Positions 42,840 through 52,112 are shown, numbered from the stretch's first letter. The stretch: 64,000 nucleotides of DNA from Lewinellaceae bacterium (GCA_020636405.1 JACJXW010000004.1:2153501-2217500); one strand, 5' to 3'. Notes: a model not told the origin generated them from the sequence alone. Program-made: numbers and translations.

Positions 42840-44681
42840 TCAATCCACGTATCCCTTCGCTTGCAGATGGAAGAGTTCTGCATATTTCCCGCCCATAGCC
42901 AACAGTTCTTCGTGGCTGCCGAGTTCCAGCAGCTGGCCGTTTTCCAGGAAGAGGATGCGGTCGGCCATCCGGACGGTGGAGAATCGGTGGGAGATCAGCA
43001 CGGCCGTTTTCCCCTGGATGAGGTCGGAGAAGCGGAGGAAGACCTCGTGTTCGGCGCGGGCGTCAAGGGCGGCGGTGGGCTCGTCGAGGATGAGCAGTTG
43101 GGCGTCGCGCATGTAGGCGCGCGCCAGGGCGATCTTCTGCCACTGGCCACCGGAGAGGTCCACCCCTTTGGCGAAGCGTTTGCCGAGTACCTGCTCGTAG
43201 CGTTCGGGCAGTTCCTCTACCACCGTATCAGCCAGGCTCTTCCCGGCGGCGCTTTCGATCAGGGGCATGTTAACCACTTCGTCGATATTGCCAATGGCGA
43301 TGTTTTCTCCGGCCTTCATCTGGAAGCGGATGTAATCCTGGAAAATAATGCCGATGCTGTCGCGCAGGCTCTGCAGGTTGTAGTCCCGGATGTCTACGCC
43401 ATCGATGAGGATGCGCCCTTCAGTAGGTTCGTAGAGGCGGGCCAGCAGTTTGACCAGGGTGGTCTTGCCGGCGCCGTTTTCCCCGACCAGGGCCAGCTTC
43501 TCTCCGGACTCGAGGTGGAAGGACAGGTTGCGGATCGCCCAGCGCTCGCTGTTCGGGTATTTGAAGCTGACCTTCTCAAAGGTGAAGCCTTCTCTGACCT
43601 TTTCGGGGAAGGGCAGGCTGTCTTCACGGGAAATGATGGAGGGTTTGATCTCGAAGAAGTCGAACAGGTCCTGGAGGTAAAGAGCGCCTTCCGCAATGCG
43701 GGAGAAGCGGCTCATGATGCCCTGCAGCATACCTCGCATGCGCTCGAAGGAGCCGGCCAGGAAGGTAAGGGTACCTACGGTGATGATCCCGCTGATGGCC
43801 TGGAAGATGATGAACACGTAAGCGCCGTAGTAGGATAGCGTGCCCAGCGCCGAGAGCACACTGCCCCAGGCGGCGCGACGGACGGCAATAGATCGGTTGG
43901 CCTTGTAATATTCGTCCGACAGAAAAGCGAAGCGCTTGGCGATGAAGTCGGCCAGGTTGAAGATCTTGACCTCCTTGGCGGTCTGGTCGCTGGCGCCGAT
44001 ATAGCGCAAGTAGTCAAGTTCGCGCCGCTCGGGAGTCCAGTTGCGGGTCAGGGAATAGGTGCGTTGGTTGAAGTGGGTCTCCCCGAGAAAGGACGGAATG
44101 ACCGCAACGATGAGGATGAGGATCAGCCAGGGATTGAAGGCCACCAGGCCGGCGCCCAGGAAGAGCACCGTAATGATATCCTGAACCTGGGAAAGCACAT
44201 TAGACATGAGAATGGTCCGGCCGGTAGTCTGACGGCGGGCGCGTTCCAGTTTATCGTAAAAGGTAGCGTCTTCGAACTGGTAGAGGTCCAGCCGGGCAGC
44301 GTGCTGGATGAGTTCCACCGAGGTGTTGTTGGCGAAGAGGTCGCCCAGCAGGCTGTCCAGCAAGGTGATGCCGCGGTTGAGCAGGTCGGAGAAAATGGCA
44401 AGGGCAAATTCCAGCCCAACCATTAACCACAGGTAGCTGGTGTTGGATACCTCCCCGTTGATCAGCCCGATCACTTCATCGATGATCTCTTTCCCGATGT
44501 ACAACGCAATGAGGGGCACGGCTGATTTGAGCAGGCGCAGCAAGACATTGCCAGCCGTCATGTATTTATTGGCCCGCCAGATGAGGCGGAAAAAACGCGG
44601 AAGGTTCCGGAGGGCGGCAAACTGCTCCCGCAGGTCCGTCTTCTCTTCCGCCGGGCTGGATAGTGGTGGTCTTCGAAGCAT
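42840..44681 (-). CDS. ABC exporter (fused transmembrane and ATPase domains)
   Basis: 613 residues from the ATG at 44681. An N-terminal six-helix transmembrane domain (about 30-340) is followed by the ATPase: Walker A GENGAGKTTLV, signature LSGGQWQKIALARAY, Walker B LLILDEPTAALD and the H-loop ISHRFSTV. This is the half-transporter design that works as a dimer to export lipids, peptides or drugs. Substrate unknown. The 46 extra codons upstream of the chosen start are excluded, as they have no homology and the family begins near the LREQFAALRNLPRFFRLIW segment. Confidence 0.93.
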   Translation of the reverse strand: MLRRPPLSSPAEEKTDLREQFAALRNLPRFFRLIWRANKYMTAGNVLLRLLKSAVPLIALYIGKEIIDEVIGLINGEVSNTSYLWLMVGLEFALAIFSDLLNRGITLLDSLLGDLFANNTSVELIQHAARLDLYQFEDATFYDKLERARRQTTGRTILMSNVLSQVQDIITVLFLGAGLVAFNPWLILILIVAVIPSFLGETHFNQRTYSLTRNWTPERRELDYLRYIGASDQTAKEVKIFNLADFIAKRFAFLSDEYYKANRSIAVRRAAWGSVLSALGTLSYYGAYVFIIFQAISGIITVGTLTFLAGSFERMRGMLQGIMSRFSRIAEGALYLQDLFDFFEIKPSIISREDSLPFPEKVREGFTFEKVSFKYPNSERWAIRNLSFHLESGEKLALVGENGAGKTTLVKLLARLYEPTEGRILIDGVDIRDYNLQSLRDSIGIIFQDYIRFQMKAGENIAIGNIDEVVNMPLIESAAGKSLADTVVEELPERYEQVLGKRFAKGVDLSGGQWQKIALARAYMRDAQLLILDEPTAALDARAEHEVFLRFSDLIQGKTAVLISHRFSTVRMADRILFLENGQLLELGSHEELLAMGGKYAELFHLQAKGYVD

Positions 44682-44791
44682 AGTAAATATACACATGAGA
44701 GGAAAAGATGGTTGTAACCGGAAAAGCCGCCTGCACGGATAATTGCGTGAAGATTGAACTGATCTTTCACTTTGGGGTTTTCTAGAAGTAT

Positions 44792-44884
44792 GACGCCCCC
44801 CCCGGAATGCCAAATTCATTTGGCTCGGAGACGCTGATCAAAAGACGCCCCCCCGGAATGCCAAATTCATTTGGCTCGGAGACG
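44792..44884. repeat. Two direct 41-42-bp repeats, each with a hairpin core
   Basis: Copies at 44792-44833 and 44844-44884, separated by 10 bp and identical except for one C in the C-run. Each contains the inverted repeat GCCAAAT-TC-ATTTGGC. They end 17 bp before the ATG of the SF1 helicase. Two copies with a short spacer do not make a CRISPR. Confidence 0.9.
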
Positions 44885-44901
44885 TTAATACCATCAATTA
44901 C

Positions 44902-46803
44902 ATGTCAGAAGCACTGAAAGAACTGGCGGAGCTCTCCGAGCTCCTGCAACTCGAAAAGAAGGAAGACCTGGAGCAATTCAAACTGGCGGTACAGCGGCTA
45001 CCCCTGGAGGAGCGTAAGGAAAAAGGATACACCTGGTATCCCCTGCAGGTAGCCAAGAGTGGTTATACCTACGGAGAGCGGGCTTTTGTGATCGTGGAAC
45101 GCAATGCATCGGAAGGCGAGCCTCACCACTTCCGCCCGGGAAAAGTGGTCAACCTGTACACCCGCCAGCCCGCAGTGCAGCATGCCGAACGCAGTGGTGT
45201 CATCCAGTTCGTGGACAAGAACCGGATGAAGGTCGTCCTCAATTCCAAAGACCTGCCCGAGTGGCTGGGCCTGGGCCTCATCGGCGTCGACCTGCTTTTC
45301 GACGAGACCACTTACCAGGAAATGGAAAAGGCCCTGAAAAAAGTACAGGAAGCTAAAAAAGGGCGCCTGTCCGAACTGCGCGCCATCCTGATGGGACAGC
45401 AACCCCCGCGCTTCGCCCCGGTGAACAACCCCGTTGAGATCCCTGAACTGAACGCTTCCCAAAATGAAGCCGTCAACCATATCCTCGCTGCTCAGGACGT
45501 GGCCGTAGTGCACGGCCCGCCAGGCACCGGCAAGACCACCACTCTGGTGCATGCCGTCCGCCTCCTGGCCCAAACCGAGAACACCATCCTGGTTACTGCT
45601 CCCAGCAATACCGCTGCCGACCTGCTCACCGAACGCCTGTCGGATGCGGGGTTGGAAGTCACCCGTATTGGCAATATTTCCCGGGTGGATGAAAGCATCA
45701 TCAGCCACACCCTGGAGATGAAGCTGTCGCAGCATCCGGAGGCCAGGAACATCAAGAAAGTGAAGGTACAGGCTGCCGAAGCGCGGCGCAAGGCCCAGCG
45801 CTACAAGCGCAGTTTCGGATCCGAAGAGCGCGCCGAGCGGCGGCAGCTCCATCAGGAGGCCAACGAACTTTCCGCCTGGGCCCGCCAGTTGGAGGACCGC
45901 CTTATCGATCAGATCCTGGCTGGCTCCCAGGTCATTACCGCTACCCTGGTGGGCGCCGCTCACGAACTGCTGGACCGCATGAAGTTCCGCACGGTCGTTA
46001 TCGACGAGGCTGCTCAGGCGCTGGAACCGGGAGCCTGGATCCCCATTACCCGCGCCTCGCGTGTCATCCTGGCGGGAGACCCTTTCCAGCTGCCGCCCAC
46101 GGTGCAGTCCCGTGAGGCGCAGAAGCGGGGGTTAGATGTAACCTTGATCGAGAAGTTGTTGTTGCGGCTGCCGGAGGTGAAGCTGCTCAACGTGCAGTAC
46201 CGCATGAATGAAGCGATCATGAATTTTTCCAACAGCCGTTTCTACCAGAATGCCCTCAAGGCGGATGACAGCGTCCGCCAACATCGGCTGGATATTGAGG
46301 ACAGCACTCCGGTGTCCTTTATCGATACTGCCGGCTGCGGCTTCGAAGAAAAGGTGCAGGAAAAGTACCAGAGCCGCTATAACCCGGAGGAGTTCTTTAT
46401 CCTGCGGGAGCACCTGTACTTGCTCAAATCGGCCTTTAACGATGCCCCGCTGCCTTCCATTGCCATTATTTCCCCCTACCGGGAACAGGTGTTGCACATG
46501 CAAAAGGCTATTGAAGAGGATGCCGGGCTGGCCGGGCTGCCCTTGTCCATCAATACCATCGACGGCTTCCAGGGGCAGGAGCGCGATGTGGTCTACATCT
46601 CCCTGGTCCGCTCCAACGGAAAGGGAGAGATCGGTTTCCTCAAAGACTACCGCCGCATGAACGTGGCGATGACGCGGGCCCGGAAAAAGCTGGTCGTTGT
46701 GGGCGATAGCGCTACCATCGGCAACGACGGCTTCTACGAGGCCTTTCTGAACTACTGCGAAAAGGAAGGGAGTTATCAGACAGCCTGGGAGTACATGCGG
46801 TAG
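44902..46803 (+). CDS. Superfamily 1 Upf1/IGHMBP2-like DNA/RNA helicase
   Basis: 633 residues, length normal for bacterial IGHMBP2-like helicases. An N-terminal OB-like region (about 40-160) is followed by Walker A GPPGTGKTTTLVHA (about 205-218), the motif II DEAAQA, motif III GDPFQLPPT, motif IV QYRMNEAIM, motif V IDGFQGQERDVV and motif VI NVAMTRARKKL. Acts 5'-3' on single strands; the cellular role in bacteria is not settled. Directly preceded by the 41-bp repeats, which may affect its expression. Confidence 0.94.
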   Translation: MSEALKELAELSELLQLEKKEDLEQFKLAVQRLPLEERKEKGYTWYPLQVAKSGYTYGERAFVIVERNASEGEPHHFRPGKVVNLYTRQPAVQHAERSGVIQFVDKNRMKVVLNSKDLPEWLGLGLIGVDLLFDETTYQEMEKALKKVQEAKKGRLSELRAILMGQQPPRFAPVNNPVEIPELNASQNEAVNHILAAQDVAVVHGPPGTGKTTTLVHAVRLLAQTENTILVTAPSNTAADLLTERLSDAGLEVTRIGNISRVDESIISHTLEMKLSQHPEARNIKKVKVQAAEARRKAQRYKRSFGSEERAERRQLHQEANELSAWARQLEDRLIDQILAGSQVITATLVGAAHELLDRMKFRTVVIDEAAQALEPGAWIPITRASRVILAGDPFQLPPTVQSREAQKRGLDVTLIEKLLLRLPEVKLLNVQYRMNEAIMNFSNSRFYQNALKADDSVRQHRLDIEDSTPVSFIDTAGCGFEEKVQEKYQSRYNPEEFFILREHLYLLKSAFNDAPLPSIAIISPYREQVLHMQKAIEEDAGLAGLPLSINTIDGFQGQERDVVYISLVRSNGKGEIGFLKDYRRMNVAMTRARKKLVVVGDSATIGNDGFYEAFLNYCEKEGSYQTAWEYMR

Positions 46804-46836
46804 GAGAGGGGGGAGGATCGGTTGATTGGTAGGGGC

Positions 46837-46875
46837 AAAAAAAACAACCGGTTGCAACCTAAGGCAGCAACCGGT
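46837..46875 (-). terminator. Terminator of the rpsF-rpsR-rplI operon
   Basis: Minus-strand reading: ACCGGTTGC, loop of 11, GCAACCGGT, then a run of T8 (46837-46844). A 9-bp stem plus U-tract is a strong terminator. Confidence 0.92.
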
Positions 46876-47023
46876 ATGGATGTAGATCGTTCAATTCAGC
46901 AGAATGGGAGAACGATGGCCCCTGAGGGCCGGGGTTGTATTGTCTGGGGAAGATTATTATCAGTTGATGGTATCCAGGGCACGGATTTCTGGCCCACGGG
47001 CATCAACCAAGGCCTTCACCAGG

Positions 47024-47473
47024 TTATTTATCTTCCACCACTTCGAAATGCAGCGTAATCGGCACTTCGGGGTGAAGTTCCAGCGGAATATTGTATTCAC
47101 CCAGTACTTTGATCTCTTCAGGCAGTTTGATCTTGCGGCGGTCGACCTCAATGTCGAGCTGCTCTTTCAGGGCAGCCGAAATCTGGACGTTGGTGACGCT
47201 ACCGAAGATCTTGCCGCTGGTACCGGCTTTTGCGCCGATCTTGAGCACTTTGCCTTCCAGTTTCTGAGCTATTTCTTCGAACTCCGCTTTGCGGGCGGCC
47301 AGTTCTTCTGCTTCTTTGCGTTTGATGTCATCCAGTTTGCCGCGGTTGGTGGCGTTGGCCACCAGAGCCAGGCCCTGGGGAATGAGGTAGTTGCGGGCGT
47401 AGCCGGGCTTGACGCTTACGATCTCGTGCTTGTCGCCTACCTTCTCTATATCATCGAGCAAAATAATATCCAT
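47024..47473 (-). CDS. rplI: 50S ribosomal protein L9
   Basis: 149 residues, standard. The start IILLDDIEKVGDKHEIVSVK and NYLIPQGLALVAN belong to the N-terminal domain, a long helix links it to the C-terminal domain. Last gene of rpsF-rpsR-rplI. Confidence 0.98.
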   Translation of the reverse strand: MDIILLDDIEKVGDKHEIVSVKPGYARNYLIPQGLALVANATNRGKLDDIKRKEAEELAARKAEFEEIAQKLEGKVLKIGAKAGTSGKIFGSVTNVQISAALKEQLDIEVDRRKIKLPEEIKVLGEYNIPLELHPEVPITLHFEVVEDK

Positions 47474-47506
47474 CTTTCTAAGTTTTAGAAGGTTGGTTAA
47501 GGAAAA

Positions 47507-47773
47507 TTACTTCAGCAGGTCCGTCACATAAGGCAGCATGGCCAGGTGGCGTGCCCGCTTGACAGCGGTGGCCACTTTGCGCTGGTATTTCAGCGAGTTG
47601 CCGGTGATGCGGCGGGGCAGGATCTTGCCCTGCTCATTGACGAACTGCATCAGGAAATCCGGGTCCTTATAATCGATATATTTGATACCGAATTTGCGGA
47701 AGCGGCAATATTTCTTGCGCTTTTGCCCGATCTTAGGGTTGCTGAGAAACTTTATATCGTCTCTTGAAGCCAT
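47507..47773 (-). CDS. rpsR: 30S ribosomal protein S18
   Basis: 88 residues. The KYCRFRKFGIKYIDYKDPDF and KILPRRITGNSLKYQRKVAT segments are conserved in S18. It forms a heterodimer with S6 on the 30S platform, which explains its place beside rpsF. Confidence 0.98.
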   Translation of the reverse strand: MASRDDIKFLSNPKIGQKRKKYCRFRKFGIKYIDYKDPDFLMQFVNEQGKILPRRITGNSLKYQRKVATAVKRARHLAMLPYVTDLLK

Positions 47774-47809
47774 TTTCTAGTGGATTTAATGTTCAACAAA
47801 ATGAGGGGC

Positions 47810-48301
47810 TTATTCCTCTTCTTCAACAGCGGCGATGGGTGCAGCCGGAGCCGGGGCCGGAGCCTTGGCAGCAGGCCGGGCAGGCCTTCTGTCCCTTCTG
47901 TCATCGCGGCGGTTGTCCCGGCGGTCGTCCTTTTTGCTGTCGTCCGGTTTCTTTTTCTTGCTGACTTTGCCGATGCGGCCGGCGCGTTTGTCCTCGTTGT
48001 ACTTCACGCCGTACTTATCGAGGTTGACGGTCAGGAAGCGCATGATGCGCTCGTCGCGGCGCAGAGCCAGTTCCATCTTGACAATGAACTCGCCGGTGGG
48101 TGCTTCAAATTCAACGCAGTAATAGACCCCTGAGGTCCGTTTGTTGATCGGGTAGGCCAACTGGCGCAACCCCATCTCATCCACATGTACGATCTTACAT
48201 CCCTCTGATTTGAGGTGATCGACATATGTCTGAGCTGTCGCTTTGATCTCTTCCCCCGACAGCACAGGGTCTACGATGAAGGTTACTTCGTAATTCTTCA
48301 T
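47810..48301 (-). CDS. rpsF: 30S ribosomal protein S6 with a basic/Ala-Pro C-terminal extension
   Basis: 163 residues against about 100-135 for typical S6. The N-terminal 100 residues are normal (MKNYEVTFIVDPVLSGEEIK, LAYPINKRTSGVYYCVEF). The tail (about 105-163) is Lys/Arg/Asp-rich, then Pro/Ala-rich, ending EEEE. Such tails are common in Bacteroidota S6. First gene of rpsF-rpsR-rplI; a strong promoter lies just upstream. Confidence 0.97.
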   Translation of the reverse strand: MKNYEVTFIVDPVLSGEEIKATAQTYVDHLKSEGCKIVHVDEMGLRQLAYPINKRTSGVYYCVEFEAPTGEFIVKMELALRRDERIMRFLTVNLDKYGVKYNEDKRAGRIGKVSKKKKPDDSKKDDRRDNRRDDRRDRRPARPAAKAPAPAPAAPIAAVEEEE

Positions 48302-48353
48302 ATGGATCAGACATATTTAAGGTTAATAATCAAAGAGCTTTTTTAAGCGGCTG

Positions 48354-48385
48354 CAAAGGTAGGGATATTTTTGGGAATTGACAAG
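48354..48385 (-). promoter_or_regulatory. Promoter of rpsF-rpsR-rplI
   Basis: Minus-strand TTG (48383-48385), 20-bp spacer, TACCTTTG (48354-48361): a near-ideal Bacteroidota -33/-7 pair, about 53 bp upstream of the rpsF ATG. Confidence 0.8.
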
Positions 48386-48410
48386 GTTTTGGTGAGTGGG
48401 AGTATTTTTT

Positions 48411-49112
48411 CTAGGGCCTTGGGGTAAAGAAGGCCGATACGATCTTGCCAATATAGCCTCCCAGGACGCTTTCTACAACACCTATCCCGAAGTTCATCTG
48501 AACAAAAGAGATGCTGGCGCCGGCCTTGGATGCAATCAGGTACAGCAAGGATATGGCGTATAGGGGAAAAAGGAAATACGCGAACGTGACAATAGGGCCG
48601 GCCACGTAACGAGGCATATCGGGGCCCGCCTGATGCTGCCGAAGATAATCGTTCAAGATGACCGTGATGTAGGCGGCCAAAGCCGGCAAGAGCAGGATGG
48701 TGGTGGATTGAAATTGCTCAACATTAAACCCTCCGGAACTGTAGTGGCGCCAAAGCCAGAGGAATGCCGCCGCCTTGGTAAGGCAGAGAGCGAAAAAGAC
48801 CCGGTTTTTAAAGGTGGTTTCCCGGAGCAGCTGCCGTTGGTTGCTGCCCTTTCGCGGAACATCAGGCAACTGGCTGACATGCATGGCCAGCCCATGGGCG
48901 ATCCGGGCGTATTGGACGGAGAATTCACTGTGGGAAATGAGCCCCAAGCTCCAGGTATTCTGGTGTTCTTGTAGGTTGCTCCCGATTACTGTCAATGCAT
49001 TTACAATATCCGTCAAGCCACAGTATTCGGCATACTGGACAGCGGTATTGCAGGCCTCCTGCAGCTTGCCGTTTTCAATGAGCTGGCGGATTTCTGACTT
49101 CTGATACTTCAT
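48411..49112 (-). CDS. EAD11-like-transmembrane protein
   Basis: 233 residues. The N-terminal 80 residues (IRQLIENGKLQEACNTAVQ … HEFS-like second helix … ARIAHGLAMHVSQLP) have the helical pattern of effector-associated domain 11 (EAD11), an adaptor common in Bacteroidota conflict systems that pairs with the same domain on a partner. The rest is membrane: four hydrophobic helices (about 107-125, 133-150, 168-200 and 210-228). The start codon overlaps the stop of the exported-protein gene upstream (ATGA), so the two are coupled. A membrane effector recruited by an EAD11 partner is a plausible role, by inference. The match to EAD11 is by eye only. Confidence 0.6.
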   Translation of the reverse strand: MKYQKSEIRQLIENGKLQEACNTAVQYAEYCGLTDIVNALTVIGSNLQEHQNTWSLGLISHSEFSVQYARIAHGLAMHVSQLPDVPRKGSNQRQLLRETTFKNRVFFALCLTKAAAFLWLWRHYSSGGFNVEQFQSTTILLLPALAAYITVILNDYLRQHQAGPDMPRYVAGPIVTFAYFLFPLYAISLLYLIASKAGASISFVQMNFGIGVVESVLGGYIGKIVSAFFTPRP

Positions 49113-50113
49113 GGGTGGGCCTCCAGGTATTTTTTCAGGTCGTTGTTAAACCGTTGTACGTAGGGCTTGAGGAAGTCCTCCTCGAAGTCGGGCTCCATAT
49201 CCATATACCCGCTGGTTCTTGGCTTGTATACTCCCGAGCCGAACTTGCCCGTCAGGCTCCCCGTGAGCATGTACCCTTCTTCGGTTGGATGATAAATAAA
49301 AGTAAACTCCAGGCGTTCCCTCCGAATATCATTGCACGGACCCCACCACTGCTCCACAAACCGGCACCATAGTGATTTCTTTTCCAGCGTGAGCACTTCG
49401 CGGCAAAGGTCCTGCACTTCAATTTTCAGGGTATATTCTCCCACCAGCGTGTCTATAACCGGCATCCTTTCGTGACAACCTTCCGTTTTGTAGCGTTTTG
49501 CGGCGTCAATCCGATACCGTTTTTCGACGTAGCTGATGATGCGGGAAAAGGCCTTCCTTCTTTCCTCAGCAAAATTGAAACGAACCGAACTGGACGGTTG
49601 AGCCTGTTTCACTGCAGGGAGTTCCACCTCGATCTCCAGTGGTTGTGCCCGGCAGCTATTTACATTTTGTTCCGTCAGCACTTCTCCGTTTTCCTCCCAT
49701 ATCCAAACGTAGAAGCAAGGGCTGTAGCCCGATCCGTCTTCTGAGGGTAAGTAGATCTGGACATTTCCCTGAGTTGCCGGGATCTCCATCATCCGTACAA
49801 AGGTGTCGAAGAGAGCGGTTTCGATCGACGACTGAGGGTTACTGGCCTGAAAGCTCCTTTGAAGGGTTTTCCACAGCGCCGCTCCTTCGTCCGGGTCAGC
49901 GGAAGCCATGGCCAGCCAGAGTTCCAGTTCATAACCGTTGTTCTTAAGCCTTACCTGGTCTACTTTTAGGGCCTTTGACATTTGTTTGGATTCCAGCCAA
50001 TGCTGAAAAAGCCCTCCTTTTTTTTGGAAGAAAGGCATATCGTCTCCTAAATAGGCCTGAGCCCAGACGCCGGCAGGCAACGTGAGCAACAAAAACAATA
50101 AAGGCCGGATCAT
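49109..50113 (-). CDS. Exported protein of unknown function
   Basis: 334 residues from the ATG at 50113; signal peptide MIRPLLFLLLTLPAGVWAQ. No family recognised. The mature protein is mixed alpha/beta with several Cys and Trp residues (SLWCRFVEQWWGPCNDIRRE). It is translationally coupled to the EAD11-like gene downstream and divergent from the caspase-FGE gene, with 154 bp between the starts. The longer frame upstream of the signal peptide is not used. Confidence 0.6.
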   Translation of the reverse strand: MIRPLLFLLLTLPAGVWAQAYLGDDMPFFQKKGGLFQHWLESKQMSKALKVDQVRLKNNGYELELWLAMASADPDEGAALWKTLQRSFQASNPQSSIETALFDTFVRMMEIPATQGNVQIYLPSEDGSGYSPCFYVWIWEENGEVLTEQNVNSCRAQPLEIEVELPAVKQAQPSSSVRFNFAEERRKAFSRIISYVEKRYRIDAAKRYKTEGCHERMPVIDTLVGEYTLKIEVQDLCREVLTLEKKSLWCRFVEQWWGPCNDIRRERLEFTFIYHPTEEGYMLTGSLTGKFGSGVYKPRTSGYMDMEPDFEEDFLKPYVQRFNNDLKKYLEAHP

Positions 50114-50203
50114 ATTCTTTTCAATTAGTGCCGGTTGGGAATAGTTGTTCTTGATGTAAAGCGATAAATATACAAAATAACAATGCTTGTACGTCCTGTT
50201 TTG

Positions 50204-50211
50204 TATTTTTG
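50204..50211 (+). promoter_or_regulatory. -7 box for the caspase-FGE gene
   Basis: TATTTTTG, an exact match to TAnnTTTG, 56 bp upstream of the ATG. A TTG at 50187 is rather close (14 bp) for a -33 element. Confidence 0.5.
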
Positions 50212-50267
50212 TTGACAACAATTTTCCAAATGGCCGGCCGGGATGCCGATAAATTAGAATACGCAAT

Positions 50268-52112
50268 ATGAAACCCTTATTGTATCTCTCCATATTTTTT
50301 TGCTGCCTGCGGCCCACCTGGGCTCAAACCACCCTGCGGGAAGGGAAGGACCACGCCTTGTTTATCGTAGTCACGGATTTTGACAACTGGCCGTCCTTTC
50401 CGGCGTCCACCTCGGATGAAGTGAAAAGGATCGAAAAGGAGCTGAAAGAAGAATATGGGTTTCGAACGGAATTTGTTCTTAATCCCACACGCCGCCAGAT
50501 CATTGAAAAGCTTCTGGAATATGGAGAGAGGCCATTTGGCCCCGAGGAGCAGTTGCTGCTTTATTTTTCCATGCACGGCCACTTCGAAGAAGGCCGTACG
50601 GGTGCTCTGATCCCTAAAGACGGGAAGTTGGAGGACCGCACCTATGACACCTGGGTTGCTCACCCCCTTCTGGAGGAACTGGTTACGGGAATACCCTGCA
50701 AACACATCGTCCTTGCGCTGGATGCCTGCTACTCAGGTACGTTCGGTACGCAGTACCGCAGTAAACCCGAAGCTCACGCCTCCAGGCCCGGGGAGGATTG
50801 TTCCTCCCGCATCACCAAAGCCCTTCAGGACAAAAGCCGATTGTATCTCACATCCGGCGGTGTAGAACGCACGCCCACCGAGTCCCAGTTTGCTGAAAAG
50901 TGGTTGGTGGCTTTGCGCCGGCCGGATACAGATGGTATTCTCAGTTATTACGAACTGTACGCGGTGCTCAGTGAGGCATCCCCCAGCCCTAAGTTTGGCG
51001 ATTTTCGGGGCCATGAGCCCGATGGCGATTTCATCTTTGTAAACAGGAACTCCTGCCGCCCGGCCATGCCCGGCGATAAGGAAAAATGGATAGCACGGGA
51101 ACAGGATAAGAATGCCTGGGAGGAAGCAAAGCGGCTGCATACCATTGAGGGGTATTATGATTATCAGGAAGAGTTTCCCGAGGGGGTGTTTTATGCCGAA
51201 GCTGCCCGGGCGGTCAGCGGATTGCGAGACGAAAGTGAATGGAGCATAGCTGTTCAAAAGGATAACCCAGAGGCTTACCAGTACTACCTGGATAACGTTC
51301 CAAACGCAAGGTATGCAGCGGAAGCCCGGCGGCGGCTGCGCCAGTTTGGCGGCGCTGTAGAAGATGATCAGGCGGAAACGGCTTTCAACGCTTCTGCTAT
51401 TTATCTTCCCGGCGGTATTTTCTCAATGGGTAACCAGGAAGGTGCCCGCGATGAAAAGCCCGTGCATGAGGTACGCGTCGATGCTCTTTTTGTCGACAAA
51501 ACGGAAGTGTCCTTTGCAGCGTACGACGCCTTTTGCCAGGCTACCCGGAGGCCCTTGCCCGATGACGAAGGCTGGGGCCGGGGCCTTCGCCCTGTCATCA
51601 ATGTATCCTGGTATGATGCGGTACACTATTGCAACTGGAAAAGCGAACAGGATGGCTTTGTTCCTTACTATAAAATACTGGGGCGTTCCGTAGAGGCCGA
51701 TGGTTCAGCCAACGGTTATCGGTTGCCTACGGAAGCAGAATGGGAATACATCGCCCAACAGGCCATGGCAGGGGTTGACAGTCTTGAAAAAATAGCCTGG
51801 CATTCGGGCAATGCAGCGCTTAAAACGCACGAGGCAGGCGCCCATCCCGGCAATTCGAATCCGCTTAAAGATGTATTTGGCAATGTTTTGGAGTGGTGTT
51901 ATGACTGGTACCTGGAAGACTACTACAGTAGAATCCAGTATTCGGAAGCGGTGCCCCTGGGGCCGAAGCGCGGCACCCTGAAAGTGGCCCGGGGCGGCTC
52001 CTGGGACATGCTTCCTCAGGCCCTGGCGCCCAGCCGCCGAATGGCCTATGACCCCAATACGGCCAACAGCCGGATCGGGTTTCGTTGTGTGCGCAAAGGG
52101 TTTAATCCATAA
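50268..52112 (+). CDS. Exported caspase-FGE-sulfatase fusion protein
   Basis: 614 residues. Signal peptide (1-20); caspase-like peptidase C14 domain (about 24-260) with His103 in YFSMHGHFE and Cys154 in LALDACYSG; a helical linker (about 275-365); then a formylglycine-generating-enzyme/SUMF1-like domain (about 380-612) with the start LPGGIFSMGNQEG, PVINVSWYDAVHYCNW, YRLPTEAEWEY and the end RGGSWDM … GFRCVRKGF. The FGE fold is C-type-lectin-like and may act as a binding module or an oxidase. The catalytic Cys pair of true FGEs is not evident. Convergent with the DUF6175 gene, overlapping its 3' end by 11 bp. Confidence 0.85.
   Translation: MKPLLYLSIFFCCLRPTWAQTTLREGKDHALFIVVTDFDNWPSFPASTSDEVKRIEKELKEEYGFRTEFVLNPTRRQIIEKLLEYGERPFGPEEQLLLYFSMHGHFEEGRTGALIPKDGKLEDRTYDTWVAHPLLEELVTGIPCKHIVLALDACYSGTFGTQYRSKPEAHASRPGEDCSSRITKALQDKSRLYLTSGGVERTPTESQFAEKWLVALRRPDTDGILSYYELYAVLSEASPSPKFGDFRGHEPDGDFIFVNRNSCRPAMPGDKEKWIAREQDKNAWEEAKRLHTIEGYYDYQEEFPEGVFYAEAARAVSGLRDESEWSIAVQKDNPEAYQYYLDNVPNARYAAEARRRLRQFGGAVEDDQAETAFNASAIYLPGGIFSMGNQEGARDEKPVHEVRVDALFVDKTEVSFAAYDAFCQATRRPLPDDEGWGRGLRPVINVSWYDAVHYCNWKSEQDGFVPYYKILGRSVEADGSANGYRLPTEAEWEYIAQQAMAGVDSLEKIAWHSGNAALKTHEAGAHPGNSNPLKDVFGNVLEWCYDWYLEDYYSRIQYSEAVPLGPKRGTLKVARGGSWDMLPQALAPSRRMAYDPNTANSRIGFRCVRKGFNP

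Noticed and set aside
42534..43838. 434-codon plus-strand frame
   Set aside because: Antisense to the ABC exporter with its full set of ATPase motifs.
44792..44884. CRISPR array
   Set aside because: Only two repeats with a 10-bp gap and no cas genes.
51410..52112. FGE domain of the caspase-FGE protein as a second DGR target
   Set aside because: The C-terminal codons include many that end in A or G, and the usual FGE residues are kept, so there is no sign of adenine mutagenesis.
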